A DNA stretch of 64,000 nucleotides from Paenibacillus sp. LHD-117. GTDB lineage: Bacteria > Bacillota > Bacilli > Paenibacillales > Paenibacillaceae. The notes below the pieces were generated by a model. That model was not told where the DNA came from. It was given only the letters and a program-made list of their open reading frames with translations, and searched no databases. The translations under genes were made by a program, and so were the position numbers. The stretch is taken from the NCBI RefSeq assembly GCF_030929555.1, contig NZ_JAVFVT010000015.1, positions 81,861 through 145,860 of the forward strand, written 5' to 3'. Every line of letters starts with the position of its first letter. Within the stretch, counting starts at the first letter, position 1. Shown in pieces: positions 43,178 through 52,643 of this stretch.

Positions 43178-44688
43178 CCCAACATCTCCTCCAATCTGCG
43201 TAAACCGTCTACAATTCCTTCTTCCAAGTTAGAGATTTCCTGAAGGATTTGCTTCGGAGGAGCATAACTTACTTCTTCGCGTACTTGCTCTTTATAACGA
43301 TTAATACTGAGATCATATTTATTGGCTCTAATCTCATCCACGGATACGAAAAATGATTGCTCAGTCCGCTCACGCTTCTTTTCATCTTCAAGGTTTTTAA
43401 ACCGCGCAATAATATCAGGGATGTTGTTATCATCATGCTTGCTCAAATCAAGTTCACGGCGGTTGTCATCAAGTGAATAACCATCCGCCTGCATGTCGTA
43501 GAACCACACCTGATCCGTGCCGCCGATACTTGTTTTGCGGAAGATCATTATTGCCGTTGATACCCCGGCATATGGTTTAAATACGCCAGAAGGCATGGAA
43601 ATAATTGCTTCAAGCTTATGGTTATCGATGATCTCTTTACGAATAGCAACATGTGCAGTCGAGGAGCCGAATAACACTCCATCTGGTACAATAACAGCGC
43701 AGCGTCCACCATTCTTAAGCAGCCGGAGCATCAATGCAAGGAACAATAACTCAGTCTTTTTCGTTTTCACTTTCGAAAGCAAATTGTCCGCCACTTGACT
43801 ATAATCAAGAGAACCTTTAAAAGGTGGATTAGCCAATACCATCGTATATTGTTCTTCTTCCGTATTACTCTTTGAAAGTGAATCCTTATATTCCATATTC
43901 GGATCTTCGATGCCATGAAGCATCAAGTTCATACTAGCAATTCGCAGCATCGTTTGATCAGTATCAAAACCGTGAATCATTTCGCTATTAAAATGCTCTT
44001 GCAGTTGCTCATTTCCTGCTTTCACGAATAATTCATCACGGTAATGTTTAAGCACGTATTCCACCGCCGCTACGAGAAATCCAGCAGTACCGCTTGCTGG
44101 ATCGATGATCTTGTCTCCAGGCGTAGGCTGCATGAGATCCACCATCATTTTAATAATGTGACGTGGCGTTCGGAATTGTCCGTTCGTACCGGAGGTCGCA
44201 ATTTTCGAAAGGAGATACTCGTATAGATCCCCCATTGTATCCTTCTGACCTTCTTCTTTGCCAGTATTCTTCTCATCCATCGTCGTGAGCAAATCATCGA
44301 TCCCTGATATAACCCGTTGCAATAATGCAGCAGTTGGAATAATGAACACGGCATTTTCAAGATGACGTGCAAATTTGGAATCCTGACCACCGAGTTTCTT
44401 CATATGTGTAAAAGCTTCATCTTTAACGATTCTAAACATCTCTTCAGGATTTGTTTTATTTTTAAATTGTGACCAGCGGATATCGTTTTCTTCTTTAGAG
44501 AAAAATGAATTGACAGTAACAGTACCCAGTCTAGCTAGTCGATCGACCCTCTTCTGTTGCTCATCGAGCTGCCGTAAAAATAGTAAGTATGTAAACTGTT
44601 CTATTACTGACAGTGGGTTTGAAACACCTGCACTGTAAAAATGATCCCATATTGCATCTACTTTATTTCGAATTTCTCCTGTAATCAT
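43174..44688 (-). CDS. hsdM: Type I modification methyltransferase, M subunit
   Basis: N6-adenine methyltransferase of 504 aa. The N-terminal HsdM helical domain (residues 8-130) is followed by the Rossmann fold with the AdoMet motif DPASGTAGFLVAA near 200 and the catalytic NPPF near 288, and by GFDTD. A helical C terminus (coiled-coil, KQILQEISNLEEGIVDGLRR) contacts HsdS. GGAGGAG before its own end serves hsdS, with a 4-base overlap. The order M-S-R on one strand suggests one operon, preceded by the small XRE gene. The enzyme would modify host DNA with HsdS. Confidence 0.96.
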   Translation of the reverse strand: MITGEIRNKVDAIWDHFYSAGVSNPLSVIEQFTYLLFLRQLDEQQKRVDRLARLGTVTVNSFFSKEENDIRWSQFKNKTNPEEMFRIVKDEAFTHMKKLGGQDSKFARHLENAVFIIPTAALLQRVISGIDDLLTTMDEKNTGKEEGQKDTMGDLYEYLLSKIATSGTNGQFRTPRHIIKMMVDLMQPTPGDKIIDPASGTAGFLVAAVEYVLKHYRDELFVKAGNEQLQEHFNSEMIHGFDTDQTMLRIASMNLMLHGIEDPNMEYKDSLSKSNTEEEQYTMVLANPPFKGSLDYSQVADNLLSKVKTKKTELLFLALMLRLLKNGGRCAVIVPDGVLFGSSTAHVAIRKEIIDNHKLEAIISMPSGVFKPYAGVSTAIMIFRKTSIGGTDQVWFYDMQADGYSLDDNRRELDLSKHDDNNIPDIIARFKNLEDEKKRERTEQSFFVSVDEIRANKYDLSINRYKEQVREEVSYAPPKQILQEISNLEEGIVDGLRRLEEMLG

Positions 44689-44800
44689 GTTCAGTTGCCC
44701 CCAGAGATGATCTAGTCATTAATAACTATTATTGTACCATTGAGAAGTCCTTAGTTCCCATTTTTATTTCCCATATTTAATTGCTAGGGAGAATAAATGC

Positions 44801-44828
44801 AAAAACCCGCCGATATCATTCAGGCGGG
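44801..44828 (-). terminator. Terminator after the XRE regulator gene
   Basis: CCCGCC (44806-44811) and GGCGGG (44823-44828) with an 11-base loop; five T follow on the minus strand. It lies between the XRE gene and hsdM and should separate their transcripts. Confidence 0.8.
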
Positions 44829-44940
44829 CAAACACTTTTCCAATAATCTTGTCATAAATTTGATCTTAATCTTGTTTTCAATAGTACTATCTCTATAATT
44901 TCGTTCTTATCATAATCATTAAGATTTCTATAAACCTCAA

Positions 44941-45186
44941 CTAACTTTTTTCATAATAGTCTTCATATGTAATCCCATCTTCCGAATCTACGTCGGTTAA
45001 CAACCAGTTTAAATTCACATTATATTGGGCTCTAATTGATATTAATGTTTCCGCTGAAGGATTACTATTTCCCATTTCAATTTCACTCAAGTTACCTTGA
45101 GAAATCCCTGTACTTTTTGCAAATTGAGATTGGTTTAGATTAATTTCTTTTCGGATACATTTTATCCTGTACCCAATATCACTCAT
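44941..45186 (-). CDS. Small XRE-family helix-turn-helix regulator
   Basis: DNA-binding protein of about 81 aa, nearly all one Cro/C1-type domain: GYRIKCIRKEINLNQSQFAK, then STGISQGNLSEIEMGNSNPS (recognition helix) and VNLNWLLTD. AAAGGTGG lies about 9 bases before the ATG at 45186; two GTG codons at 45198 and 45195 are alternatives. It precedes the hsd genes on the same strand, as control (C) proteins do, but a terminator and 250 bases separate it from hsdM. It may time expression of the restriction genes or belong to another element. Confidence 0.9.
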   Translation of the reverse strand: MSDIGYRIKCIRKEINLNQSQFAKSTGISQGNLSEIEMGNSNPSAETLISIRAQYNVNLNWLLTDVDSEDGITYEDYYEKS

Positions 45187-45231
45187 CCATTTCACCACCT
45201 TTAATCAAGGTTTCATGCAAAATCATTGTTT

Positions 45232-45277
45232 ATTAAAAAGAGGGCAGCCTGTAAATCAATCCCTCAGGCTCCCCTCT
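45232..45277 (-). terminator. Terminator of the glmS transcript
   Basis: GGGCAGCCTG (45242-45251) and CAGGCTCCCC (45265-45274) form a 9-10 bp stem with a 13-base loop; TTTTTAAT follows on the minus strand. It lies about 80 bases after the glmS stop. Confidence 0.8.
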
Positions 45278-45353
45278 AGATGCATTAATCATTTTACATG
45301 TCGGTTCCATACATTTATTTCACTTGACACTTGGTAATTTTCTAATTATTCCT

Positions 45354-47186
45354 TTATTCGACAGTCACGCTCTTCGCCAAATTCCTAGGCTTATCAACAT
45401 CATGCCCCAGCGCCAGCGACGCGTAGTACGACAGCAGCTGCAGCGGCACGACGGCCAGCGCAGGCGACAGAATCGGCAGCGTCTTCGGAATCGCGAAGAT
45501 TTCGTCGACGGACTTGGCGACTTCGGTCTCGAAGCCACTGTTCGCGATCGCCAGGACATGCGCGCCGCGCGCCTTCACTTCCTTGATGTTGCTTAGCGTC
45601 TTCTCGTAGAGCGCTTCTTGCGTCACCAACGAGATGACAGGCACGCCCTCTTCGATCAGTGCCAGCGTTCCGTGCTTCAGCTCGCCCGCAGCGTACGCTT
45701 CGGAGTGGATGTACGAAATTTCTTTCAGCTTCAGCGAGCCCTCTTGCGCAACGGCGTAGTCGACGCCGCGGCCGATGAAGAACAGACTTTTATGATGCGC
45801 CATGGATTCAGCCACTTGCTTGAGCACAGGCGCTTGCTCCAAAATGCTTTCGACTTGCTCCGGCAAGGCATGCAGTCCTTCAATCAGCTCTTCGACAGCC
45901 GATTGCTCCTGCGAACCAAGCACGCGTGCCAGGTGCAAACCGAACAGATAGAATGCGATCAACTGCGACGTATACGCCTTTGTCGACGCGACTGCGATTT
46001 CCGGTCCGGCCCATGTCGTAATCACATCGTTCGCCTCGCGGGCGACGGAGCTACCGACAACGTTCGTGATCGCAAGCACGCGAGCGCCGTTCTTCTGCGC
46101 TTCACGCAGCGCCGCTAGCGTATCCGCCGTTTCGCCGGACTGACTGACGACAATGACGAGCGTATCCGGGGTAATGATCGGCGAACGGTAGCGGTATTCC
46201 GATGCCACGTCGTTCTCTACCGGAATGCGCGCCAGCGACTCGATGACCGACTTGCCAACAAGACCGGCATGGTACGCGGTGCCGCATGCGACAATATGCA
46301 CCTTGCGGATCGAGCGAATGTATTCATCCGACATATTCAGCTCTTTCAGATTGACGGATTTCCCGTCATCCGCGATTCTTCCGAGCATCGTGTCGCGGTA
46401 AGCCTTCGGTTGTTCGTGGATTTCTTTCAGCATAAAGTGATCGAATCCCGCTTTCTCCGCGGTTACCAAATCCCAATCGACATGAAATATTTCCTTGGAA
46501 ATATTTTCTCCATCGGTCGTCATCAGTTCGACACCGCCGCGCGTCAACACGGCCATCTCGCCGTCGTTCAAAATATACACATTCCGAGTATGTTCCAAAA
46601 TAGCCGGAATATCCGATCCGATAAAATTTTCGCCTTCGCCGACACCAATGACGAGCGGGCTGGCGAAACGTACGGCAACGAGTCGCTCCGGCTCGTATTC
46701 CGTAAGAACGCCGAGCGCGAACGCGCCGCGCATCCGTTTCACCGCGCGCTGCACCGCTTCGACAATGTTGCCGTCGTATTCGTCGGCGACAAGATGCGAG
46801 ATGACCTCCGTGTCCGTCTCCGACACGAATACGTGGCCTTTCGCGATCAGCTCATCCTTCAGATCCAAGTAGTTTTCGACAATGCCGTTATGCACGACCG
46901 AGAACTTCGAGGAATTGTCCGTATGCGGATGGGAATTCACGTCGGACGGCTTGCCGTGCGTCGCCCAGCGCGTATGTCCGATACCGACGGAACCTTCCAG
47001 CGGATCATCTTTCAGCTTATCTTCCAGCACCGCGAGGCGGCCTTTCGACTTCTTGATCTCGAGACCATTGCTTGTAAAAACGGCAATCCCTGCCGAATCG
47101 TATCCACGGTACTCCAGCTTCTTCAAACCCTCGAGCAAAATTCCCTGCGAATCCCGATTACCAATATATCCTACAATTCCACACAT
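45354..47186 (-). CDS. glmS: Glutamine--fructose-6-phosphate aminotransferase
   Basis: Cytoplasmic enzyme of 610 aa making glucosamine-6-phosphate from fructose-6-phosphate and glutamine, the first step to UDP-GlcNAc for peptidoglycan. The N-terminal glutaminase domain begins MCGIVGYIG with the Cys2 nucleophile and has HTRWATHG and HNGIVENY. Two SIS domains follow (VACGTAYHAG, SQSGETADT and GRGVDYAVAQEGSLKLKE). The end DKPRNLAKSVTVE is canonical. GGAGG precedes the ATG. Expression is controlled by the glmS ribozyme in the long leader (47440-47650). Confidence 0.98.
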   Translation of the reverse strand: MCGIVGYIGNRDSQGILLEGLKKLEYRGYDSAGIAVFTSNGLEIKKSKGRLAVLEDKLKDDPLEGSVGIGHTRWATHGKPSDVNSHPHTDNSSKFSVVHNGIVENYLDLKDELIAKGHVFVSETDTEVISHLVADEYDGNIVEAVQRAVKRMRGAFALGVLTEYEPERLVAVRFASPLVIGVGEGENFIGSDIPAILEHTRNVYILNDGEMAVLTRGGVELMTTDGENISKEIFHVDWDLVTAEKAGFDHFMLKEIHEQPKAYRDTMLGRIADDGKSVNLKELNMSDEYIRSIRKVHIVACGTAYHAGLVGKSVIESLARIPVENDVASEYRYRSPIITPDTLVIVVSQSGETADTLAALREAQKNGARVLAITNVVGSSVAREANDVITTWAGPEIAVASTKAYTSQLIAFYLFGLHLARVLGSQEQSAVEELIEGLHALPEQVESILEQAPVLKQVAESMAHHKSLFFIGRGVDYAVAQEGSLKLKEISYIHSEAYAAGELKHGTLALIEEGVPVISLVTQEALYEKTLSNIKEVKARGAHVLAIANSGFETEVAKSVDEIFAIPKTLPILSPALAVVPLQLLSYYASLALGHDVDKPRNLAKSVTVE

Positions 47187-47439
47187 AATTGAACAAACCT
47201 CCGTTAACGGTATATTTCCCCGTCCAGACGGATGCCAACCTTACGCGGCACAGGCAAAATATGAAGTTGTCACTTATGATTTCTTGAACGTACGCGTTCG
47301 AACAGAAGGTCGCCATGCCGAAATCGGCCATGCCCCTCTAGATATCCGAACACTATCTATGATTGCGAAAAAAAAGTGCGTCAAACCAACCCCATCGCCC
47401 GTGCCTTCCCCACAGGAGGCACCCTAGGACACTCGGGAG

Positions 47440-47650
47440 CAAAAAACTTTCTGCCGCAGCCCGCCGTACGTTTGTCGGATCGGTCGCCCAATCGTTTTGC
47501 GTATCGGCTTTCGGTTGGCCGCTATATACCGGAAGGTCCCCGCCGAAATTTCGAACACCTTCACCTCGTCAGCTTCCCGTATGAAGATCCGTCACGCACC
47601 CTATAGAAGCGGCATCATCCGGCATCTTTCATCACGCAAGCTCTGGCGCT
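47440..47650 (-). ncRNA. glmS self-cleaving ribozyme-riboswitch
   Basis: In minus-strand direction the RNA has the cleavage site ATAA/GCGCC with the first ribozyme base at 47650, followed by AGAGC, the conserved GACGAGGTG (47570-47562) with GAAGGTGTTCGA, and TTTCGGCGGGGACCTTCCGG, the core of P2.1/P2.2. The P3/P4 part lies near 47500-47440. Glucosamine-6-phosphate acts as cofactor and triggers cleavage, after which the glmS mRNA is degraded. The 5' edge is exact, the 3' edge approximate. The rest of the gap 47187-47962 holds the glmS ribosome site and a hairpin behind glmM. Confidence 0.93.
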
Positions 47651-47895
47651 TATAAATCCCTTGTAACCTCGGCCCTCTCTTTCCTTCTTGAATGAAAATC
47701 CTATGTCCTATCATATTCATTTTGACGCGCCCGTGCAACCATTTTCTGAAAATGAGCACAAGCCGTTTCCACAAACAGAAGCGAAGCGCTCCAGTATTAG
47801 ACAATTCGCCCGGGTCGTCGACACTGCTTCCGTTACTATTCTATGCGCGATCAGCCTGTCTCCGGCCTGCATTTAAACGATTTCACACGGCAAAT

Positions 47896-47933
47896 GCCGG
47901 CCGCGAGCCTCTAGGGCGATTCCCGCGGCCGGC
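47896..47933 (-). terminator. GC-rich hairpin between glmM and the glmS leader
   Basis: GCCGGCCGCG (47896-47905) and CGCGGCCGGC (47924-47933) are perfect 10-bp repeats. It lies 30 bases after the glmM stop. No U-tract follows, so it may be a weak terminator or a processing hairpin. Confidence 0.5.
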
Positions 47934-47962
47934 TCCCCGTTGCCGGAATATGCCAGATTAAA

Positions 47963-49303
47963 TTAACCTAATTCACGTTTCACCACGTTAGCGATCTGGT
48001 CGACATAGGCTTCTACTTGCTCCTTGTCCGGACCTTCCGCCATGACGCGGATGAGCGATTCGGTACCCGACGGGCGCACGAGAACGCGGCCATTGTCGCC
48101 CAGTTCATCTTCCACCTGCTTCACGGCTGCAAGAATGGCTTCATTGCCGTTGTATAGGCTCTTGTCGGCAACGCGGACGTTGACGAGCTTCTGCGGATAT
48201 TTGCGCATGAGACCCTTCAGCTCGCTGAGCTTCTTGCCGGAAGCGGCCACCGTGTCAACCAGCTGCAATGCGGTCAGGATGCCGTCTCCCGTTGTAATGT
48301 AGTCGAGGAAAATCACATGGCCGGACTGCTCGCCCCCCAGATTGTAGCCGCCGCGGCGCATCTCTTCCATGACGTAACGGTCGCCGACCGCCGTCTGTGC
48401 CGTCTTCAGGCCGATGCTCTCCGCGCCCTTGAAGAAGCCGATGTTCGCCATGACCGTCGTTACGACCGTGTCATGCGCGAGTTTGCCTTCCCGCTTCAAC
48501 CGGTCGCCGATAATGCACAGGATGAAGTCGCCGTCCACCTCTTCGCCCTTGTCGTCGATCGCGATCAACCGGTCGGCGTCGCCGTCGAAGCTGAGGCCGA
48601 GATCGGCGCCATGCTCGAGCACCTTCTCGCGAAGGTATTCCGGATGCGTCGAACCGACGCCCGCGTTAATGTTGCGGCCGTCCGGCTCCGCGCCTACCGT
48701 CGTAATGCTGGCGCCCAGCTCGCGGAATACGGCCGGAGCCAACTCGTAAGCGGCGCCGTTCGCGCAGTCGAGTACGATCTTGAGGCCGCCGAAGCTGCCG
48801 CCGATCGTCGTCTTCAAATAATCCAGGTAACGTTTCTTCGCGCCTTCGTCGACCGTCACGGAGCCGATATCGCCGCCCTCCGGACGAGGAAGCTCATCCT
48901 TCTGCGCGTCGATCAGCGCTTCGATCTCCAGCTCAGTCTCGTCGGACAGCTTAAAGCCGTCGCCCGCAAAAAACTTAATGCCGTTATCTTCCACCGGATT
49001 ATGCGACGCGGAGATCATAACGCCCGCGTCGGCGCCCAGTTCCTTCGTTAAGTAAGCGACCGCCGGCGTCGACACGACGCCAAGGCGCACGACGCTCGCG
49101 CCGATCGACAACAATCCCGCGATAAGCGCCGACTCCAGCATAGGTCCGGAAATACGCGTATCGAGGCCGATGACGACCTTCGGCTTGCTAGCCGTTCTCG
49201 TTAATACATATCCGCCGCAGCGGCCGATCTTGTAGGCCAGCTCCGGCGTCAATTCTCTATTGGCGACGCCGCGAACGCCGTCCGTTCCGAAATACTTCCC
49301 CAT
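47963..49303 (-). CDS. glmM: Phosphoglucosamine mutase
   Basis: Enzyme of 446 aa that converts glucosamine-6-phosphate to glucosamine-1-phosphate. The start [14 protein letters not shown], the active-site phosphoserine loop [17 protein letters not shown] near residue 100, the metal loop [11 protein letters not shown] near 240, the sugar loop GGEQSGH near 325 and the phosphate loop [12 protein letters not shown] near 410 are all present. It follows cdaR by 64 bases and precedes the glmS leader. The neighbouring CdaA is known in Bacillus to interact with GlmM, which inhibits c-di-AMP production. Confidence 0.98.
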   Translation of the reverse strand: MGKYFGTDGVRGVANRELTPELAYKIGRCGGYVLTRTASKPKVVIGLDTRISGPMLESALIAGLLSIGASVVRLGVVSTPAVAYLTKELGADAGVMISASHNPVEDNGIKFFAGDGFKLSDETELEIEALIDAQKDELPRPEGGDIGSVTVDEGAKKRYLDYLKTTIGGSFGGLKIVLDCANGAAYELAPAVFRELGASITTVGAEPDGRNINAGVGSTHPEYLREKVLEHGADLGLSFDGDADRLIAIDDKGEEVDGDFILCIIGDRLKREGKLAHDTVVTTVMANIGFFKGAESIGLKTAQTAVGDRYVMEEMRRGGYNLGGEQSGHVIFLDYITTGDGILTALQLVDTVAASGKKLSELKGLMRKYPQKLVNVRVADKSLYNGNEAILAAVKQVEDELGDNGRVLVRPSGTESLIRVMAEGPDKEQVEAYVDQIANVVKRELG

Positions 49304-49367
49304 CTTCCATGATCTCCTTTAAGTACGGTTAATGTTTCGACTCCTGTTACGAATACGCATGAACCCA

Positions 49368-50864
49368 TTAGACGGTTACTGTCGTCTTCTGGAAGATGTC
49401 ATCTTCGCTGTTCCAAATGTCCTTCTCCCTGCCGGTCCAGTCCGGCTCGGGAGCGTTCCCGCTTGCCAGCGACTGCGTCTGGCTGCCGGTACTTGGCTCG
49501 CCATTATCGGCCGTGCCGTTATTGCCGCCATTCTGACTCTCGTCGGCCTCTCCCGGCGGCTCTGACGGCGTACCGCCGACCTCGACATCTTCCGGTGGTT
49601 CCCCGCCGCCGGAAGAGGCCGTTCCTTCGATAATCTCGACCGATACAGTCAGCGGCTGCCCATCGCTTAATACCGCTTCGACGTACGGCGGCAGCTCCAG
49701 CTCAACCGGCACGGTGTGGACGCCGGGTGTGAGCCCTTCAACATTCGCCGTAATAACGACATCTGTTTCCTTGACGTCTTTTAGTACCGCTTCCGCGCCA
49801 GTAAGCTGCAAATTCATGCGCCCGCTCTCGGGCGATCGCAGGATGGCCGACATACCTTCCGGCGTACCGATGACCGAGACTTTTAAATTCTCCAGCGTCC
49901 GCGTCGCTGTTTTCTCAACGACGACGTCCAGCGTAATCTCGCCTGGCGACACCGAGTGGATCCCGTCGATCGGGGACGCCTTCACCTTGATCTCGCCGGA
50001 CTGCTTCACCTTGCTCAGATCGAGCACCGCGCCGTCGTAGATTTGAATGGCATCCAGCTTGTCCTGCTCGGCGTACACGGTCACCTGTTCCGTTTCCGGC
50101 TTAACCGAGACGAGACTCAGATTCTCGTCCAGCGTGCCGCTGTAGCGGATCTGGAGCGGCACTTGCTTGAACGGCAGCGTAACCGGCGCTTCCGCGTGGA
50201 CGGTGCTAGGCGTGACGAACGCGCCCGTCATCTCCACGCCTTCGGTATCGTAGACGACGACCTTCGCCTTCTTGTTCGAGACGGTCTTGTCCGCTCCGGC
50301 GACGTCCAGCGTAACGGCGACGACGCCGACGCGTCCCATATCGTCCTTCGGCAGCGTCACTTCCGCGACGCCTCCGTTCTCCGCTACGATCTCCGGCGTG
50401 CCAAGCATGTAGCCCTCTGCCGGCTCCCCTTCCGTAATGACCTGGATATCAAACGATTTGGTCACGATTTCTTCGATCTGAACGGTGATTCGGCGCGGAG
50501 ACAGCTCGACCTCCCGAATGCCCTTCGGAAGCTTTATGGTGAGCGGAAGCTCTTGAATGCCCGGCTTCACGTTCGATAGATCGACGTTCACGACATAATC
50601 GTCGTTCGACGCCGCGAGCAGCTTGGAGATGCTGCCTTCGACGACCAGACGCGTGACCGTCGGCTCCATGGCCGTCAGCACGTATTTGGTCTGATCGAGT
50701 CCGATCGGCACGATCGTCGCCGCTTCGATCACCTTGGTGTCGACGCTGGACGTGGCCGTCTGAGGCGACGTCTCCGGATCGACATGTATCATCGCGAACA
50801 ATAGCAGTCCAAGAAGGACGGATATGATTTTCAGCGCCGTAGGGTGGCTTAGCCATTTGTCCAT
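49368..50864 (-). CDS. cdaR: CdaR, YbbR-domain regulator of diadenylate cyclase
   Basis: Membrane-anchored extracellular protein of 498 aa. One N-terminal helix (TALKIISVLLGLLLFAMIHV) is followed by four YbbR repeats of about 80 residues, beta-rich with the pattern VVIEASISKLLAASNDDYVV type. The C-terminal 90 residues are a Gly/Pro/Glu/Ser-rich tail that most CdaR proteins lack, ending in DDIFQKTTVTV. The gene starts 3 bases after cdaA, so the two are coupled. It modulates CdaA at the membrane and thus c-di-AMP levels, which control K+ uptake and wall homeostasis. Confidence 0.95.
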   Translation of the reverse strand: MDKWLSHPTALKIISVLLGLLLFAMIHVDPETSPQTATSSVDTKVIEAATIVPIGLDQTKYVLTAMEPTVTRLVVEGSISKLLAASNDDYVVNVDLSNVKPGIQELPLTIKLPKGIREVELSPRRITVQIEEIVTKSFDIQVITEGEPAEGYMLGTPEIVAENGGVAEVTLPKDDMGRVGVVAVTLDVAGADKTVSNKKAKVVVYDTEGVEMTGAFVTPSTVHAEAPVTLPFKQVPLQIRYSGTLDENLSLVSVKPETEQVTVYAEQDKLDAIQIYDGAVLDLSKVKQSGEIKVKASPIDGIHSVSPGEITLDVVVEKTATRTLENLKVSVIGTPEGMSAILRSPESGRMNLQLTGAEAVLKDVKETDVVITANVEGLTPGVHTVPVELELPPYVEAVLSDGQPLTVSVEIIEGTASSGGGEPPEDVEVGGTPSEPPGEADESQNGGNNGTADNGEPSTGSQTQSLASGNAPEPDWTGREKDIWNSEDDIFQKTTVTV

Positions 50865-50867
50865 CTT

Positions 50868-51704
50868 CTAGTCCCCCTTCCGCTTCCAGAACGCGGGTTT
50901 AGCGCTGCCGCGCTCCTTCCCGCGCACGTTCGCTTTCGGAGTCAGCTCCTCGAACAGCTTCGAGATCAGCGATTCTTCGTTAATGTCCCTAACGATCATG
51001 CCGTTCAGCGACAGCGACACTTGTCCCGTCTCCTCCGACACGACGACGGACAGCGCGTCGCTTATCTCGGATACGCCGATGGCGGCCCGATGGCGAGTGC
51101 CGAGCTCCTTGCTGATGAACGGATTCTCCGACAACGGCAAGTAGCAGCCCGCGGCCATAATTTGATTGCCCCGAATAATAATGGCTCCGTCGTGGAGCGG
51201 CGTGTTCGGGGTGAAGATATTAATAAGCAGCTCCGACGTAATTCTCGATTCCATGGAGATGCCCGATTCGATCATCTCGCTGAGGCCCGTCTGCCTCTCG
51301 AAGACGATCAGCGCGCCGATCTTGCGCTTCGCCATATGCTGCACGGCGCGTATGACTTCGTCGATCTGCTCGCTCAGCGCGGTCTTCTCCGGACTGTTGG
51401 AGCGCGAGAAAATATTCCCGCGCCCTAGCTGCTCCAACGCCCGGCGCAGCTCCGGCTGGAACAAAATGATCACGGTAACGATACCGAGCGTGAACATCTG
51501 ATTCATAAGCCACTTCAGCGTATATAAATTTAACCACGTACTGATCGCCCATGTCGCGATAAGCACGAAGATGCCTTTGAGCAGCTGCACGGCACGGGTG
51601 CCGCGGACAAGCAAAATCATTTTATAAATAATAAAGCTTACGATACCTACGTCTATAAGGTCTTTCAGCCAATCCTGCCATGTTGAATCCGTAAAGTAGC
51701 TCAT
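50868..51704 (-). CDS. cdaA: Diadenylate cyclase CdaA
   Basis: Membrane enzyme of 278 aa that makes c-di-AMP from two ATP. Three N-terminal membrane helices (residues 15-85) are followed by the DAC domain with both catalytic motifs: LHDGAIIIRGNQI (DGA) near residue 171 and GTRHRAAIGVSE (RHR) near 203. The C terminus is short and basic. It is the first gene of cdaA-cdaR-glmM; a terminator-like hairpin at 51797 separates it from rsiW. The order is that of Bacillus subtilis. Confidence 0.97.
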   Translation of the reverse strand: MSYFTDSTWQDWLKDLIDVGIVSFIIYKMILLVRGTRAVQLLKGIFVLIATWAISTWLNLYTLKWLMNQMFTLGIVTVIILFQPELRRALEQLGRGNIFSRSNSPEKTALSEQIDEVIRAVQHMAKRKIGALIVFERQTGLSEMIESGISMESRITSELLINIFTPNTPLHDGAIIIRGNQIMAAGCYLPLSENPFISKELGTRHRAAIGVSEISDALSVVVSEETGQVSLSLNGMIVRDINEESLISKLFEELTPKANVRGKERGSAKPAFWKRKGD

Positions 51705-51796
51705 GCGTCCACCCCCAACTACAGTTCGCGTATATCTCTATTATCGCATTTCAACTGTATTGTTTTCTACTTTTCCGGATGGAAATCCTCTAATTT

Positions 51797-51827
51797 GAAA
51801 AAAAATGCTCCCCTCCGGGAGGGAAGC
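51797..51827 (-). terminator. Terminator between rsiW and cdaA
   Basis: GCTCCCCTCC and GGGAGGGAAGC (51807-51827) pair; on the minus strand eight T follow. It should end the sigW-rsiW transcript, with read-through giving part of the cdaA expression. Confidence 0.8.
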
Positions 51828-51870
51828 CGTTGTTACCGCATAAGAATGTACATGTTTCCGAGTCTGTTTC

Positions 51871-52518
51871 TCATGGAGTTGCTCCGGCGCCGCTGAACGT
51901 GGAGATGACCTTGTACCAGAACCAGTCGAGCGCCTGGTCGATCGTGCGGCTCTGCCCCGCGATATGGCCGGTCGACGCGAGCACCATGGATCCGTCGATA
52001 ACCGTGACGTCGCCCTCCACAGAACCTTGAACCTCAAGCTTGCCGTTCTCTACCGTCAAATTGCCGGTGAGCTCAACGCCTTCCGGAACGATGACGGTGT
52101 TGCCGTCGATGACGACATTTTGCAGATCCTCGCCCGATACGGTCAGCTTCGAATCCTGCTCCCAGGTCGCGAACATGCTTCCCATCATAACGAGCAGAAA
52201 TACCGCGGCCGCCGTAATCCCCGGATAGCGGTAGATCATGCGGATGAACCTGTTCCGCTCCTTGGCCTTGCCCTTCGGCAACGACGCCATAATCCGGTTC
52301 TTCAGCTCACTGGATGCCTCCGCATCGTAACCCGATACGGCCGAGGCCGCTCCATCCATGGCCAGGAATGCCGCAGCATCGGTCTTCTCCAGCTGTTCGA
52401 ACCGAGCTCGGCAGTCCGGGCAATTATTCATATGCGCATGTAAGGCGCCCTTCTCTTCTCGCGGCAGCTCGCCGTCCAGATAATCGTGAATTTTGACGAT
52501 GGCGACTTTGCATTCCAT
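51871..52518 (-). CDS. rsiW: Anti-sigma-W factor RsiW
   Basis: Single-pass membrane anti-sigma factor of about 215 aa. The N-terminal zinc-binding anti-sigma domain has HDYLDGELPREEKGALHAH and CPDC (His-x3-Cys-x2-Cys pattern). A membrane helix follows near residues 100-120 (GITAAAVFLLVMMGSMFAT). The external part has beta-helix-like repeats (LTVENGKLEVQGSVEGDVTV). AAAGGA stands 9 bases before the ATG at 52518; the frame is open further up. It holds SigW inactive until stress triggers cleavage by PrsW/RasP-type proteases. It follows sigW by 125 bases. Confidence 0.93.
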   Translation of the reverse strand: MECKVAIVKIHDYLDGELPREEKGALHAHMNNCPDCRARFEQLEKTDAAAFLAMDGAASAVSGYDAEASSELKNRIMASLPKGKAKERNRFIRMIYRYPGITAAAVFLLVMMGSMFATWEQDSKLTVSGEDLQNVVIDGNTVIVPEGVELTGNLTVENGKLEVQGSVEGDVTVIDGSMVLASTGHIAGQSRTIDQALDWFWYKVISTFSGAGATP

Positions 52519-52643
52519 AGCAGCCATTCCTTTCTCTTCTTGCTGATGTGCATAATCTCGGTATAGGATACGTATCAATCGAGGGGATGTTTCATTTTTT
52601 TTTGCTTATGTACGATGGATCAATGACGACTTAACTTCGTCCG

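Noticed and set aside
44941..45186. Toxin-antitoxin system with the XRE protein as antitoxin
   Set aside because: No toxin-like partner gene is next to it; both sides hold a terminator or the glmS end.
46269..47192. Plus-strand frame of 307 codons opposite glmS
   Set aside because: Shadow of the glmS reading frame with no domain or ribosome site.
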